Shown piece after piece: positions 16,151 through 25,021 of a stretch of DNA of 64,000 nt (the stretch's first letter is position 1; every line of letters begins with the position of its first letter). The notes beneath the pieces are model-generated. The model was not told the origin of the DNA and ran no database searches. It saw only the letters and a list, made by a program, of their open reading frames with translations. Position numbers and translations under genes: made by a program. The stretch covers positions 1-64,000 of the forward strand of contig NC_011830.1 in NCBI RefSeq assembly GCF_000021925.1, read 5' to 3'. Source of the DNA: Desulfitobacterium hafniense DCB-2. GTDB taxonomy: Bacteria; Bacillota; Desulfitobacteriia; Desulfitobacteriales; Desulfitobacteriaceae.

Positions 16151-17281
16151 ATGATGCCACTGATAGTACACTATGTGGAATTAAATTTCTTTGCGATGAC
16201 CATCTTATGCGTAATATTTTTGAACATGCGTCGCCCAGACCGTCAGTATTCACTGGATCAGAAGCTTTTTTTCCTTTTGATTTCCGCCAATATTCTTCTT
16301 TTGCTTTTGGACTCGATGCTCTGGATTTTAGATGGTAAGCCAGGCAGCCTGGCGAGAACGCTGAGTATAGCATCAATCGTAGCCTATAATACCTTAAATC
16401 CGGTCATTTGTATGATCTGGTACTATTATGTGGATTTTTATATCCACAGCAGCAAAGAGCGTTTGACCAAAGTATTATTCCCCATACTCCTTCCAGTATT
16501 AATTAACTTGGTCTTATCCGTTGCCAGTGTTTTTACGAATATTTACTTTATCTTTGACGAGAACAATGTCTATCACCGGGGTCGTTTCATCTTTCTTCTG
16601 TTAGGAATATGCCTCTATATGATCATTTACACCAGCGCGTTCTTAATTAGGAACAGGAAAAAAATCGCTGGAAAGGAGTATGCCTACCTGCTCTTTTTTG
16701 CCATTCCCCCCATGGTAGGCGGGATTATCCAGTTCATGTTTCCTGGAGCAGTCATGATTTGGATAGCTTCAACCTTGTCTATCTTGATTATCTTTATCAA
16801 CATTCAAAAAGATCAGCTGAATACGGATTATCTGACAGGTGTTTATAACCGGAGATATCTTGACAATTACCTTCAGGAGAAGATGAAAAACAGGCGTCAT
16901 CATCTGATTGCCGGTATCATGATTGATATCGATTCTTTTAAAACCATCAATGATTCCTATGGGCATGACAATGGCGACCAGGCCTTAAAATATACAGCTC
17001 AAATGCTTAGAAAAACTTTCCGAAAAACGGATTTTATCGCCAGATACGGTGGAGATGAGTTTGTTATCGTCATGGAAATCGATGACCGGGCGGAGCTTAT
17101 GGCAATGGTACAGAGGCTTAAGGAAAAAGTGTCTCAGTTTAATCTGGAAAAAATAACTCCCTATGAACTCCGCCTCAGCATCGGCTATGATTGTTATACA
17201 AAGGAACCGGACATGTCAACCATGGCCTTTCTGAAAAGGATAGATCAATTGATGTATATGGATAAACAAAAAAATGCCTAA
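16151..17281 (+). CDS. Membrane diguanylate cyclase (GGDEF)
   Basis: The enzyme makes cyclic di-GMP from two GTP. The 376-residue protein has about six or seven hydrophobic segments in residues 1-215 and a GGDEF domain after about 220. The catalytic motif GGDEF is intact at 300-304, and the RxxD inhibitory site (RKTD, 291-294) lies five residues before it, so product inhibition is expected. No EAL domain. The N-terminal sensor type is not a named one I can identify. The start may be ATG 16151 or 16154. Monocistronic, with a terminator downstream. Confidence 0.93.
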   Translation: MMPLIVHYVELNFFAMTILCVIFLNMRRPDRQYSLDQKLFFLLISANILLLLLDSMLWILDGKPGSLARTLSIASIVAYNTLNPVICMIWYYYVDFYIHSSKERLTKVLFPILLPVLINLVLSVASVFTNIYFIFDENNVYHRGRFIFLLLGICLYMIIYTSAFLIRNRKKIAGKEYAYLLFFAIPPMVGGIIQFMFPGAVMIWIASTLSILIIFINIQKDQLNTDYLTGVYNRRYLDNYLQEKMKNRRHHLIAGIMIDIDSFKTINDSYGHDNGDQALKYTAQMLRKTFRKTDFIARYGGDEFVIVMEIDDRAELMAMVQRLKEKVSQFNLEKITPYELRLSIGYDCYTKEPDMSTMAFLKRIDQLMYMDKQKNA

Positions 17282-17305
17282 AAGTAAAGATGCGGGAATA
17301 GAAAG

Positions 17306-17357
17306 GGGCTGGGGCTCAACGAACTATAATCGTATAGTTTTCGTTTTGCATCAGCCC
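17306..17357. terminator. Nested hairpin between convergent genes
   Basis: Outer arms GGGCTG (17306-17311) and CAGCCC (17352-17357) enclose a 7-bp perfect stem AACTATA/TATAGTT (17322-17328, 17333-17339). It lies between the cyclase gene and the convergent ABC-F gene and probably terminates both. Confidence 0.6.
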
Positions 17358-17385
17358 TGTTTGTATTCATCTACATACCTAATAC

Positions 17386-18852
17386 CTATTCTTTGATTAA
17401 ACAAAGTCGCTTATCTTTAATGGCATAGATTCTGTCCGCCACATTTTCCAATAGTCTTTGATCATGGGAAATGAACAGAATTGTTCCTGCATAGCTTTTC
17501 ATTAATATTTCCAAAGCCTCTATGCCGGGCAAATCCAGAAAATTGCTGGGCTCATCCATCAGTAGAATATTGTAGCGCCCCAGCAGCATTTTAGCCAGCA
17601 ATAATTTGATGAGCTCTCCCCCGCTTAACACTGACAGATTTTTTTTGATATCATTTGGTGAAAACCCCATAGAGGCCAGTACAGAGCGGATTTCCGACTG
17701 CCCATAGTCGCAATGGTCTTCCATAAAGGTCATGACGCCTTGGTCGCGATTGAATTTATAGCTGTTTTGAGCAAAATAACCGATTTCTGCTTTTGGAGAA
17801 ATGGCTATACCGGCTTCTCTATGCAAAATCATTTGAAAAAGGGTTGTTTTTCCTGTTCCATTGCCCCCGGTGAAGGCTACTTTGGCGCCAAGAGGAATTT
17901 GAAAGGATGCTTTTTCAAACAGCACCTTGTTGTCAAAAATCTTGTTGATCTCTGTCCCTGTAATCGGATAAGGATTGTGCAGAGCCAGCGCCTGACTTTG
18001 CCGGAAACGAACGGTGCGGGCTTTCTCGGGAGCCGATATATCCCCCATGGACTCAATACGGTGTTCCATGGACTTTGCCGCCTTGTAGAGAGTTTTTTGC
18101 TTGCTTCCTATCGTCTTTTGATGCCCGAGACGGCCTCCGCTTTCAGTGGCCCCCCTTTTAGCGGCTCCTTTCGTTTTTTGATCAACTTTCTGCGCCTGTT
18201 TCCGTTTTTCTTCCGCAGCCCGCTCCAGGCGCGCCCGTTCCATAACATGCTGTTCATACTGGGCTGTTTGGCGTTGGCGTTCTTCCTCCTTCTGGCCCAG
18301 ATAGTCGGAATAGTTCCCCCAATACTCAGTGATTTTGCCGTCCTTCAACTCCCAAATTTTGTTTACAACCTTATCGAGAAAGTAGCGGTCATGACTGATG
18401 ATCAGGAGTGCGCCTGAGAAATACTGGAGCTGGCCAATCAAAAAATCAATTCCCTCCCGGTCGAGGTGGGAGGTAGGCTCATCGGCAAAAATGCCATGCA
18501 CTTGGCCGGAGAGTGCCTGGGCAACTTTCAGGCGGGTTTCTTCACCGCCGCTCATGGTTTGTGTATCCAGCCCGCTGACACCAAGTTTGCCCAGCAGGGC
18601 ATGGTCTATAGATTCCTGCCAGGCGGCTTCTGTCAATTGGGGTATATAAGCAAAGTTACCTATTCCGTTCACTATGCATCCCGGCAAAGCTAATTCTCCA
18701 AGCAGCACTTTGAGGAGAGTGCTTTTTCCTGCTCCGTTGCTGCCCACCAATCCAATACGGTCGTAATTATATAATTCCAATTCATTGATGCTCAATATTT
18801 CGCGGCCTTTATATTCCACATAAATATCAGTTGCTTTTAATAACAGTTCCAT
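17386..18852 (-). CDS. ABC-F family ribosome-protection-type ATPase
   Basis: ABC-F proteins have two ABC domains and no membrane part; antibiotic-resistance members displace drugs from the ribosome. This one has 488 residues: Walker A GSNGAGKS at 37-44, signature LSGQ/MSGGEE in the first half, a Lys/Arg/Glu-rich interdomain linker (about 200-300), second Walker A GGNGTGKT and signature LSGGEL. The length fits the Vga/Lsa/Msr-like class better than EttA-type housekeeping members. I take ATG 18852, with GGGAGGAG before it, over an upstream in-frame start that would translate the leader. The upstream terminator hairpin supports drug-inducible control. Confidence 0.88.
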   Translation of the reverse strand: MELLLKATDIYVEYKGREILSINELELYNYDRIGLVGSNGAGKSTLLKVLLGELALPGCIVNGIGNFAYIPQLTEAAWQESIDHALLGKLGVSGLDTQTMSGGEETRLKVAQALSGQVHGIFADEPTSHLDREGIDFLIGQLQYFSGALLIISHDRYFLDKVVNKIWELKDGKITEYWGNYSDYLGQKEEERQRQTAQYEQHVMERARLERAAEEKRKQAQKVDQKTKGAAKRGATESGGRLGHQKTIGSKQKTLYKAAKSMEHRIESMGDISAPEKARTVRFRQSQALALHNPYPITGTEINKIFDNKVLFEKASFQIPLGAKVAFTGGNGTGKTTLFQMILHREAGIAISPKAEIGYFAQNSYKFNRDQGVMTFMEDHCDYGQSEIRSVLASMGFSPNDIKKNLSVLSGGELIKLLLAKMLLGRYNILLMDEPSNFLDLPGIEALEILMKSYAGTILFISHDQRLLENVADRIYAIKDKRLCLIKE

Positions 18853-18908
18853 AGTTGGCTCCTCCCGTTTTTTATTGCATAGTTCATAGTTTGATATGGC
18901 AATAAAAA

Positions 18909-18948
18909 ATGCAGATCGCCAGCCTCTAGATGGGCTTTCGATCTGCAT
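18909..18948 (-). promoter_or_regulatory. Leader terminator (attenuator) of the ABC-F gene
   Basis: Read on the minus strand, ATGCAGATCG (18948-18939) pairs with CGATCTGCAT (18918-18909), with an extra AGCC/GGCT inner stem. A T-rich run (18908-18901) follows directly. It sits about 50 nt before the ABC-F ribosome site. Upstream in the same leader are further hairpins (ATAGCC/GGCTAT near 18980-19000 and an A6GC/GCT6 pair near 19040-19080). This is the layout of translation-coupled attenuation. Confidence 0.8.
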
Positions 18949-19237
18949 ATCAACGAAAAAAGACAAACAACAACAAGGATAGCCTGAAATGGCTATACCC
19001 CGCCTGTTTTCCATGTCCTTGCCCGCAAAGATAAACACAACAAAAAAGCCCACAATGTGGAAGGATTTACTGCTTTTTTATTGCCTGTTTACCTTAAACG
19101 GACGGAATACATAGATTATTATGTCCCCTTTATTCTCTAAATTTGCAGGTTATTATAGCACTTCAAGAATATGATTGTCAAATTGCTAAGATTTTGAAGG
19201 CAATAAAGTTCGTAAAAAAGGGAAATGTCAGGTACAC

Positions 19238-19284
19238 TTGACATCCCGGGAAGACTCTGTTATGTTTTGTATAAGGTGTACCTT
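19238..19284 (+). promoter_or_regulatory. Promoter and palindrome before the XRE gene
   Basis: -35 TTGACA (19238-19243), 17-bp spacer, -10 TATGTT (19261-19266). The palindrome AAGGTGTACCTT (19273-19284) covers the start region, and GGTACAC (19231-19237) just before the -35 is inverse to GTGTACC (19276-19282). This fits autorepression by the XRE protein. Confidence 0.65.
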
Positions 19285-19307
19285 ACATCATAGGGGGAGA
19301 CAATGCC

Positions 19308-19514
19308 ATGCACAATAAAGTAAGGATATTGCGCGAGGAATGGGGACTTACCCAAAAAGAGCTGGGAGAAAAAGTGGGAGTTTCACGTCAGGCCATCAAT
19401 GCCATAGAGACAGGTAAATTTAATCCTTCCCTATGGCTTGCTTATGATCTGGCCAAACTTTTTAAGGTGTCCATTGAGGAGCTCTTTCTTTTCATTGAGG
19501 AGGATAGAAAATGA
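19308..19514 (+). CDS. XRE-family HTH regulator (Cro/CI type)
   Basis: A 68-residue single-domain helix-turn-helix protein: LTQKELGEKVGVSRQAINAI at about 14-33 is the HTH and FNPSLWLAYDLAKLF follows. Small proteins of this type (YozG/YgzD-like) often pair with a membrane protein gene. Here the next gene overlaps by 4 bp (ATGA), so the two are translationally coupled. It probably represses its own promoter. Confidence 0.93.
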   Translation: MHNKVRILREEWGLTQKELGEKVGVSRQAINAIETGKFNPSLWLAYDLAKLFKVSIEELFLFIEEDRK

Positions 19515-19975
19515 AGCAACTGCTTAAGAATCCGGCCACCAATGCTATCGGTCTAAGCCTCTTTACAGCCTTTTACAGTCTAATCTTTATCGTAACTGCC
19601 GGTCATGTTGAGTTTGTTAATCTTTTGTACTACAGCCGGTCGGACGGCAAAAGTTCCTTTTGGACCGGTTGGAGCTATTTTCTGGCTTCCGGATATCATG
19701 CTTACATCGCCTACGTCTTGATAGCCCTATCCATTTTGGTTGTGTTGATGCTTTTGACGCGCAGGCATCCTTATGATGAGTATCACACAGACGTCCTGAT
19801 CAAGTGCTTGGCGGTAGCGACGATTCTTACCCTTGCTGCTATTGCCATATTCTATTTGCTGGTTTTAAGTGAACCTAACGGTATTGTAGAAAAGTTTACG
19901 CTGTTCATCGTTATACACTGGGTGACGGTAGTACTGGCGGATTTGGTTTATGTGCTGATATGCAGATGGAGATAG
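19511..19975 (+). CDS. Membrane protein coupled to the XRE regulator
   Basis: A 154-residue protein with four predicted hydrophobic segments (about 12-32, 62-84, 93-116, 126-150) and no catalytic motif I recognise. The ATGA overlap with the XRE gene implies a joint function. Such pairs are common in Firmicutes, but the role is not known. The cytoplasmic loop between the second and third segments is basic and acidic (TRRHPYDEYHTD). Confidence 0.7.
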   Translation: MKQLLKNPATNAIGLSLFTAFYSLIFIVTAGHVEFVNLLYYSRSDGKSSFWTGWSYFLASGYHAYIAYVLIALSILVVLMLLTRRHPYDEYHTDVLIKCLAVATILTLAAIAIFYLLVLSEPNGIVEKFTLFIVIHWVTVVLADLVYVLICRWR

Positions 19976-20014
19976 AAATTAGAAGCTAGAAGCTAGCAGT
20001 GGAGATAAGAGATT

Positions 20015-21352
20015 ATGAAAATTGCACTGATCCAGCCTAAAATGAATAAAAGGCCTATGGATACGGATCTGAAGACCCGTATGTCTCCTCCCTTGTCACT
20101 GCTTACTTTGATGGGTCTCACACCTGAGGGTCACGAGGTGATCATGGTGAATGAGAATGTGGAGAAAATAGATTATGCTTGCGGCGCAGAGCTGGTTGGT
20201 ATCACCATTACCTTGGATGTCATGCCCAGAGCCGTAGAGATTGCCGAAGAATTCCACCGTTTGGGGATACCCGTTGTAGCCGGGGGAATTCATGTTACCA
20301 GCAGTCCGGATGAATGCCGGGGATATTTCGACGCCATTTGTATCGGCGCTGCCGAGCGGGTATGGGAACGGATGATCGAAGATGCGGAAGAAAGCCGATT
20401 ACAGCAGGTCTATCATGATATGACGGATTTCCGGGGGGAGGAGATTGCTTCTCCGGCTTATCACCGAATCGATAAAAACCGCTACCTCTATACCAATATC
20501 ATGACCACAAGCCGCGGCTGCCCCAACCGCTGTGGCTTCTGCTACAACAGCTGCCGGAACAGGATGTATATCCGCCGCCCCGTTACGGATGTGCTCAGAG
20601 ATATCGAAGGCCTGGGAACCCGGCATATCCTGTTTATTGACGATAATTTCATCGGTGTGCCTGCCTACACTCGTGAATTGCTTAATCATCTGCGGGGCAG
20701 GGAGTTAAAATGGAGCGCCGCTGTCACCACGAAAATCGCCGACTATCCCGATGTCCTGGATTTGATGGCAGAAACGGGCTGCCAAAGCCTTTTTATCGGT
20801 TTTGAATCGATCAATAATTCCTCATTGCATGGCGTAAATAAGGATAATCAGTTTGAGAAGTATGAAAGGATTGTCACAGCAATACACAGCCGGGGCATTA
20901 TGATCAATGCCAGCATGGTATTCGGTCTGGATGGGGATGAACCGGATGTTTTTCAGAGAACACTGGACTGGCTGGTCAAGAACAAAATTGAAACCCTGAC
21001 CTCCCATATTCTCACTCCCTATCCCGGCACAGAATTGCATGGCCGGATGAAAGAGGAAGGCCGCATCCTCGATCATGAACTGTCCAGGTACAATACAGCT
21101 CATGTGGTCTTTCAGCCCAAGGGAATGACGGCAGAGGAATTATATAAGGGCTATCTATGGATCTACCGGGAGTTTTATTCCTTTCCCAATATATGGCGCC
21201 GCAGGCCGGAACATAAGGCCCAGCGCAAATCCTTTTTTTTATTTAACATTTTATACCGTAAATTCGGTGGGCTTACATCGGTGCTGGCGCGAATTATTCC
21301 CATGAGAACGGTAGGGCGGCTGGCGGCAAGGATCTCCTATAGGGTAAAATAG
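20015..21352 (+). CDS. Radical SAM protein with B12-binding-type N-terminus
   Basis: The 445-residue protein has an N-terminal Rossmann-like B12-binding-type domain (about 1-135; IALIQPKMN start, no clear DxHxxG motif), then a radical SAM core with Cys169, Cys173 and Cys176 in CPNRCGFCYN. This is the class B architecture found in methylases, cyclases and BchE-like enzymes. The C-terminus (380-445) is basic. The substrate is unknown. In a corrinoid-rich organism cobalamin use is plausible, but the missing DxHxxG makes base-off binding uncertain. ATG 20015 with a weak ribosome site (GGAGAT). Confidence 0.88.
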   Translation: MKIALIQPKMNKRPMDTDLKTRMSPPLSLLTLMGLTPEGHEVIMVNENVEKIDYACGAELVGITITLDVMPRAVEIAEEFHRLGIPVVAGGIHVTSSPDECRGYFDAICIGAAERVWERMIEDAEESRLQQVYHDMTDFRGEEIASPAYHRIDKNRYLYTNIMTTSRGCPNRCGFCYNSCRNRMYIRRPVTDVLRDIEGLGTRHILFIDDNFIGVPAYTRELLNHLRGRELKWSAAVTTKIADYPDVLDLMAETGCQSLFIGFESINNSSLHGVNKDNQFEKYERIVTAIHSRGIMINASMVFGLDGDEPDVFQRTLDWLVKNKIETLTSHILTPYPGTELHGRMKEEGRILDHELSRYNTAHVVFQPKGMTAEELYKGYLWIYREFYSFPNIWRRRPEHKAQRKSFFLFNILYRKFGGLTSVLARIIPMRTVGRLAARISYRVK

Positions 21353-21534
21353 GGTTCAATGACATATATGGTTAAGTAGTAGCATGATATTGATGATATG
21401 TATTGTGAGTTATCAAATAACTAAAGTAGTTAGGGCAGCTCTATATGGGCCAATATGATGGGAATAGGCCTGCGGTCTATCGGCGGCGGAGCCGATGTTT
21501 TCTAAAGTCACCCAAGAGAGGAGGGGGACTAAAA

Positions 21535-21849
21535 GTGAAAAGATTAGTGTTAAGTGTCCTGCTTTTAATAATAAGCTTTTTTCTCAGCATTATAGCACTT
21601 AAGTTTGAAATGAAAATAATGGGTCCTGAAGAGGGTTATAATGTGCCTTTTCCAGCTTATCTGATGGCGTGCCTTCTGTATCTTTTAGTATTTTGCGGCA
21701 TTTATAGTGCCCTAAATCCTCTATTCCAAAATTATAGAGACAATGAAAAATATGTGCTGACAGGTGTTTTCTCTGTGTTGCTATTTGTTGTGTTCAGATT
21801 TCCTCTGTCCTATCTTGGACTTATCTGGTTAAATCCTATCTTGTATTAA
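21535..21849 (+). CDS. Small membrane protein
   Basis: With GTG 21535, after GAGAGGAGGGGG, this is a 104-residue protein with three hydrophobic segments (about 4-24, 40-62, 74-98). I do not recognise the family. An in-frame ATG 90 bases upstream would add a basic, low-complexity extension without a ribosome site and is less likely. No clear operon partner: the gene before ends 182 bp upstream and the MarR gene starts 219 bp downstream. Confidence 0.6.
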   Translation: MKRLVLSVLLLIISFFLSIIALKFEMKIMGPEEGYNVPFPAYLMACLLYLLVFCGIYSALNPLFQNYRDNEKYVLTGVFSVLLFVVFRFPLSYLGLIWLNPILY

Positions 21850-22000
21850 TGCTTAGCGTTAAGAAATTAGGCATCATACAGGATTGTTAAACCTTGTCGC
21901 CATAAGAGAAAGTTATCAATAGAGTAGTTGACAGATTTTATTGAATAGTATAGCATATTAATAACTTGTGTTGAAAAACAACAAAATAATAGGGGTTTTT

Positions 22001-22036
22001 AGGATTAATTGGTTGCGATAGCAACGAATTAATCCT
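22001..22036. promoter_or_regulatory. 36-bp inverted repeat upstream of the MarR gene
   Basis: Arms AGGATTAATT (22001-22010) and AATTAATCCT (22027-22036), plus inner GTTGC/GCAAC, are perfect apart from one G-G mismatch, with a GATA loop. It lies 32 bp before the MarR ATG. It could be the MarR operator or an RNA hairpin in the leader. Confidence 0.6.
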
Positions 22037-22068
22037 GAACGCTGCCGACATAACTAAAAGGAAAGAGC

Positions 22069-22524
22069 ATGAACGAACGTATAGACAAAAGAAAATCACT
22101 GATCAAAGCGATTTCAGCCATCGATCGTTATAGCCAGACCTATATCGGCAGAAATGTCAAAGACTATAACATCGGACAGGGACAATGGGCATTTTTGACC
22201 CAATTGCTGTTTAATTACGATGGTATAACTCAGGAAGAGTTAAGCGAACTACTCAATATCGATAAGGCCAACACAGCGAGAGCCTTGAAAAAGCTTGAAG
22301 AAGAGGGTTATGTATACAGAGAAGAAGACCCTAAAGACGGGCGTAAGAAAATTGTTTATGTCACAGCCAAAGCAAGGGACTTTGAACAAGAATTTCATGA
22401 AGTGTTTAAAGGATTAAACCGGATTCTGGCCAAAGATTTTACGGAGGATGAGCGGGAAACCGCCAGGCGGATTTTGTATAAAATGCTGGATAATATCGCC
22501 GATTATGAACGCAGGCATAGATAA
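22069..22524 (+). CDS. MarR-family transcriptional regulator
   Basis: A 151-residue winged-helix regulator: recognition helix region LSELLNIDKANTARALKKLE at about 56-75, and the wing EEDPKDGRKKIVYVT. ATG 22069 follows AAAGGAAAG. The trmO-like gene follows 24 bp downstream with its own ribosome site, so the two are probably one transcript. The ligand is unknown. The inverted repeat at 22001-22036 is the likely binding site. Confidence 0.92.
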   Translation: MNERIDKRKSLIKAISAIDRYSQTYIGRNVKDYNIGQGQWAFLTQLLFNYDGITQEELSELLNIDKANTARALKKLEEEGYVYREEDPKDGRKKIVYVTAKARDFEQEFHEVFKGLNRILAKDFTEDERETARRILYKMLDNIADYERRHR

Positions 22525-22548
22525 AAGTGGCCTAAGGAGGAGAAGTCA

Positions 22549-22956
22549 GTGGAGATCTTAATGAAACCGATCGGCTATATCAAGTCTCCTTATAAGGAAA
22601 AAGGCGAAGCCCCCAGGCAAAGCACTCTTTCGGGAGAAACGACGGCTGTTATTGAAATTCTCGAAGAATACCAGGAAGGTATTGCCGATATCCAAGAAGG
22701 AGAGTATGGGGTCATTTTGTTTTACTTTCATAAATCCGAGGGATATAAGCTGATGACCCTTTCCCGCAGAAACAATCAGGTTATGGGTGTGTTTTCCACA
22801 CGATCCCCCAACCGGCCCAACGGCATCGGTCTGTCCACAGTCCGGTTTGTGAAAAGAGAGGGCAACCGTCTGTTTTTTGAGGGAGTGGATATGCTGGATA
22901 ATACCCCCGTACTCGATATTAAGCCTTATATTGACCCGGCCGCTGTGGCCGATTGA
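22549..22956 (+). CDS. trmO: TrmO/TsaA family tRNA methyltransferase
   Basis: TrmO uses SAM to N6-methylate t6A37 in threonine tRNAs. The 135-residue protein has the family signatures MKPIGYIKSPYK at the start and VFSTRSPNRPNGIGLSTV near 80-97. It is a single-domain form, shorter than the E. coli enzyme (about 235), as is usual in Firmicutes and archaea. Start GTG 22549 follows AAGGAGGAG; ATG 22561 is an alternative. It follows the MarR gene in a likely operon. Confidence 0.88.
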   Translation: MEILMKPIGYIKSPYKEKGEAPRQSTLSGETTAVIEILEEYQEGIADIQEGEYGVILFYFHKSEGYKLMTLSRRNNQVMGVFSTRSPNRPNGIGLSTVRFVKREGNRLFFEGVDMLDNTPVLDIKPYIDPAAVAD

Positions 22957-23018
22957 ACGAAACTTGTTTTAATGACATAGGGATAGAGCTTGTTGTTTAA
23001 AGCTGAATAAGAAACTAT

Positions 23019-23172
23019 TGACAGGTTTACGCAAGTAATGAAAAGGGAATCAGGTGCAAATCCTGAGCAACCCCCGTTACTGTAAGCGCCGTTAAAGATT
23101 TATTTATCTTCATGCCACTGGCGAAGACTGGGAAGGCGATAAATAAAGGCGCGAGCCAGGAGACCTGCCTGT
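23019..23172 (+). promoter_or_regulatory. Cobalamin riboswitch (btu operon)
   Basis: The aptamer is recognisable from its conserved core GGGAATCAGGTGCAAATCC (23045 onward), the CCCGTTACTGTAA segment, GCCACTGG and GAAGACTGGGAAGGCG, and the terminal B12 box GCCAGGAGACCTGCC at 23155-23169. P1 pairs ACAGGT near 23021 with ACCTG/CCTGT near 23163-23172. The following 137 nt contain CCGGAG (23195-23200) and CTCCGG (23271-23276), which can pair as an expression platform. It controls the btuFCD-like operon. Confidence 0.95.
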
Positions 23173-23309
23173 TAATAAAACTACAATTCATTTTCCGGAG
23201 GGGAGGGTGATTTATTTTCTTTGCCCAAAATTAAAGAGAAGACATAAAAAAACCAGGACAGATGCTCAGACTCCGGTCAGGAAAAAGTCAGGAAGAAAGG
23301 TGAAGAACA

Positions 23310-24863
23310 ATGGAGAAACGCTATAGCCAAAGAATAGTTGCCTTATTGGTCATGGTCATGATCATACTCTTGGGGGGCTGCAATTCATCAGCCGCCAACC
23401 AACCGGCGGAAAACCCACCGGCTGAAAAAGCAGTTGCAGCCGGGACTTACACGGCAAAAGCAGCCGGTTATCACGGAGATCTTGAAGTGACCACGGAAGT
23501 GGATCAGGAAGGAAAAATCACAAAGATTACCATAGGCGAAAATACGGAAACCGAGGATGTTGGCGGCATCGCCATGGAGAAAATACCCCAGCGTATTATA
23601 GAAGCTCAATCCCTGGATGTGGACGTGATTGCCGGTGCGACACTGACCAGTAAGGGGATCATCAATGGGGTGGCCGCGGCCTTAAAGGAGGCCGGTGCAG
23701 ATCCTGTTCACTACGGTTATGTTGCCCCTGAAGAAGAGAGCGGGGCGATCATGTCCCCTCTGAATAAGAGTGCCCTACCCGTAAAGAAAGAAACCACCGG
23801 TTCCATAACCATTAAGGATGTCAAAGGCCGGGAGGTAACCCTTGACCTGCCTATTTCCTCCTATGCTATCAGCACCATGGATGTCATCGACTATATTATA
23901 CCGCTGAAAGGTGAAGAGGCTTTTGCTATGCTGGTTGCTTCCGGACAGGACGGCGGTGGCGGTATCCAAAAATATGCTCAGCTGTATAAGCCCATTGTCG
24001 GGGACTATACCCAACATTTAGGCCAGATTTCCGATCATAACGCGCCTTTTGACCTGGAAATGGTTTTGTCCATGAATCCCGATGTCCTCATCGTCAATTC
24101 AGCTATGGCCGCTCATAAATATGCCTTGGAAATAGAGGAACAGCTTACGGCGGCCGGAATCAGCATTGTTCTCATCGATGTTCCCGGCAAGACATTGGAT
24201 AAGTCGGTTCAGGAGACCATGAAGCTCCTGGGCAAGATTTTCCAGGAGGGGGAAAAAGCCGCTGAAGTAGCAGCGTTCATAGATAAGCAGTATGAACTCC
24301 TTGCAGCCAAAAATCTTGCTCAGCGTCAGAATAAACCCAAGGTCTATTATGAAAAGTCAGGATATTCCGAGGTCTACGGGAGCACGGGAACCAGCGTTTC
24401 CGGATGGGGTCTGCCGATTGCTATTGCCGGCGGCGACAATATTGCCGATGCCGTTCTTTTAGATAAAGCATCAGCCGGAGGAAGCAGCAATACCCTTGAT
24501 CCTGAGTATGTCATTAAAGCCGATCCTGATTACATCATTCTCAGCGGAGTCAATGACGGCTGGCTGGACAGTCTTAAGCAAAAGAAAGAACCTCCTCAGT
24601 ATGATATTATCAACAGAACCGGCTGGAGCAATTTGCAGGCGGTTAAAAACAACAATGTCTATGAATTTGCCCACTCAACCAGCCGCTCCATTTATGCTTT
24701 TTACCCTTGTCTGAAAATGGCCAAGCTCTTCTACCCTGAAGAATTTAAGGATCTGAATCCGGAAGCGGTCCTTGATGAGTTTTTCGATCAATTTATGCTG
24801 GTGGGCAGCGATATCAGCACCTGGTTTACGGGCCTTGAAGACCGTATTTCCCTAAAGAAATAA
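23310..24863 (+). CDS. Lipoprotein fusing an FMN-binding domain to a BtuF-type binding protein
   Basis: The 517-residue protein starts with a lipoprotein signal (lipobox LLGGC, Cys24). Residues about 43-130 are an FMN_bind domain with DVIAGATLTS (Thr111), the type of motif to which FMN is covalently attached in RnfG/NqrC proteins. Residues about 165-505 are a periplasmic-binding domain of the BtuF/FhuD type (WSNLQAVKNNNVYEF near the end). It precedes a BtuCD pair and follows a cobalamin riboswitch, so corrinoid capture is the likely role. The flavin may reduce the bound corrinoid; this is inference. Siderophore or haem binding is a weaker alternative. Confidence 0.85.
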   Translation: MEKRYSQRIVALLVMVMIILLGGCNSSAANQPAENPPAEKAVAAGTYTAKAAGYHGDLEVTTEVDQEGKITKITIGENTETEDVGGIAMEKIPQRIIEAQSLDVDVIAGATLTSKGIINGVAAALKEAGADPVHYGYVAPEEESGAIMSPLNKSALPVKKETTGSITIKDVKGREVTLDLPISSYAISTMDVIDYIIPLKGEEAFAMLVASGQDGGGGIQKYAQLYKPIVGDYTQHLGQISDHNAPFDLEMVLSMNPDVLIVNSAMAAHKYALEIEEQLTAAGISIVLIDVPGKTLDKSVQETMKLLGKIFQEGEKAAEVAAFIDKQYELLAAKNLAQRQNKPKVYYEKSGYSEVYGSTGTSVSGWGLPIAIAGGDNIADAVLLDKASAGGSSNTLDPEYVIKADPDYIILSGVNDGWLDSLKQKKEPPQYDIINRTGWSNLQAVKNNNVYEFAHSTSRSIYAFYPCLKMAKLFYPEEFKDLNPEAVLDEFFDQFMLVGSDISTWFTGLEDRISLKK

Positions 24864-25021
24864 AAACGGCAAGGGCTTCGGAACGCTGGAGGCACAAGGG
24901 GGTTTAAGACCGGCCTTTGCTCCGGCTCTCCGCGGCCCTTTTGGATGCCGGTTATGCAAGAAAGACTAAGGGGTGAATCAAGATTAAGCATGAGGAAAAT
25001 GCCAACCGAAAATTATATAAT

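Noticed and set aside
18853..19053. N-terminal extension of the ABC-F protein
   Set aside because: The extension would translate through the leader terminator, and a good ribosome site precedes ATG 18852; kept as leader.
23221..23247. TTG-started eight-codon ORF after the first riboswitch
   Set aside because: The ribosome-site-like GGAGGGGAGGG is 13 nt away, too far; chance occurrence is likely.
24864..25021. Terminator between the BtuF fusion gene and btuC
   Set aside because: Some complementary GGC/GCC pieces exist, but there is no continuous stem with a T-run.
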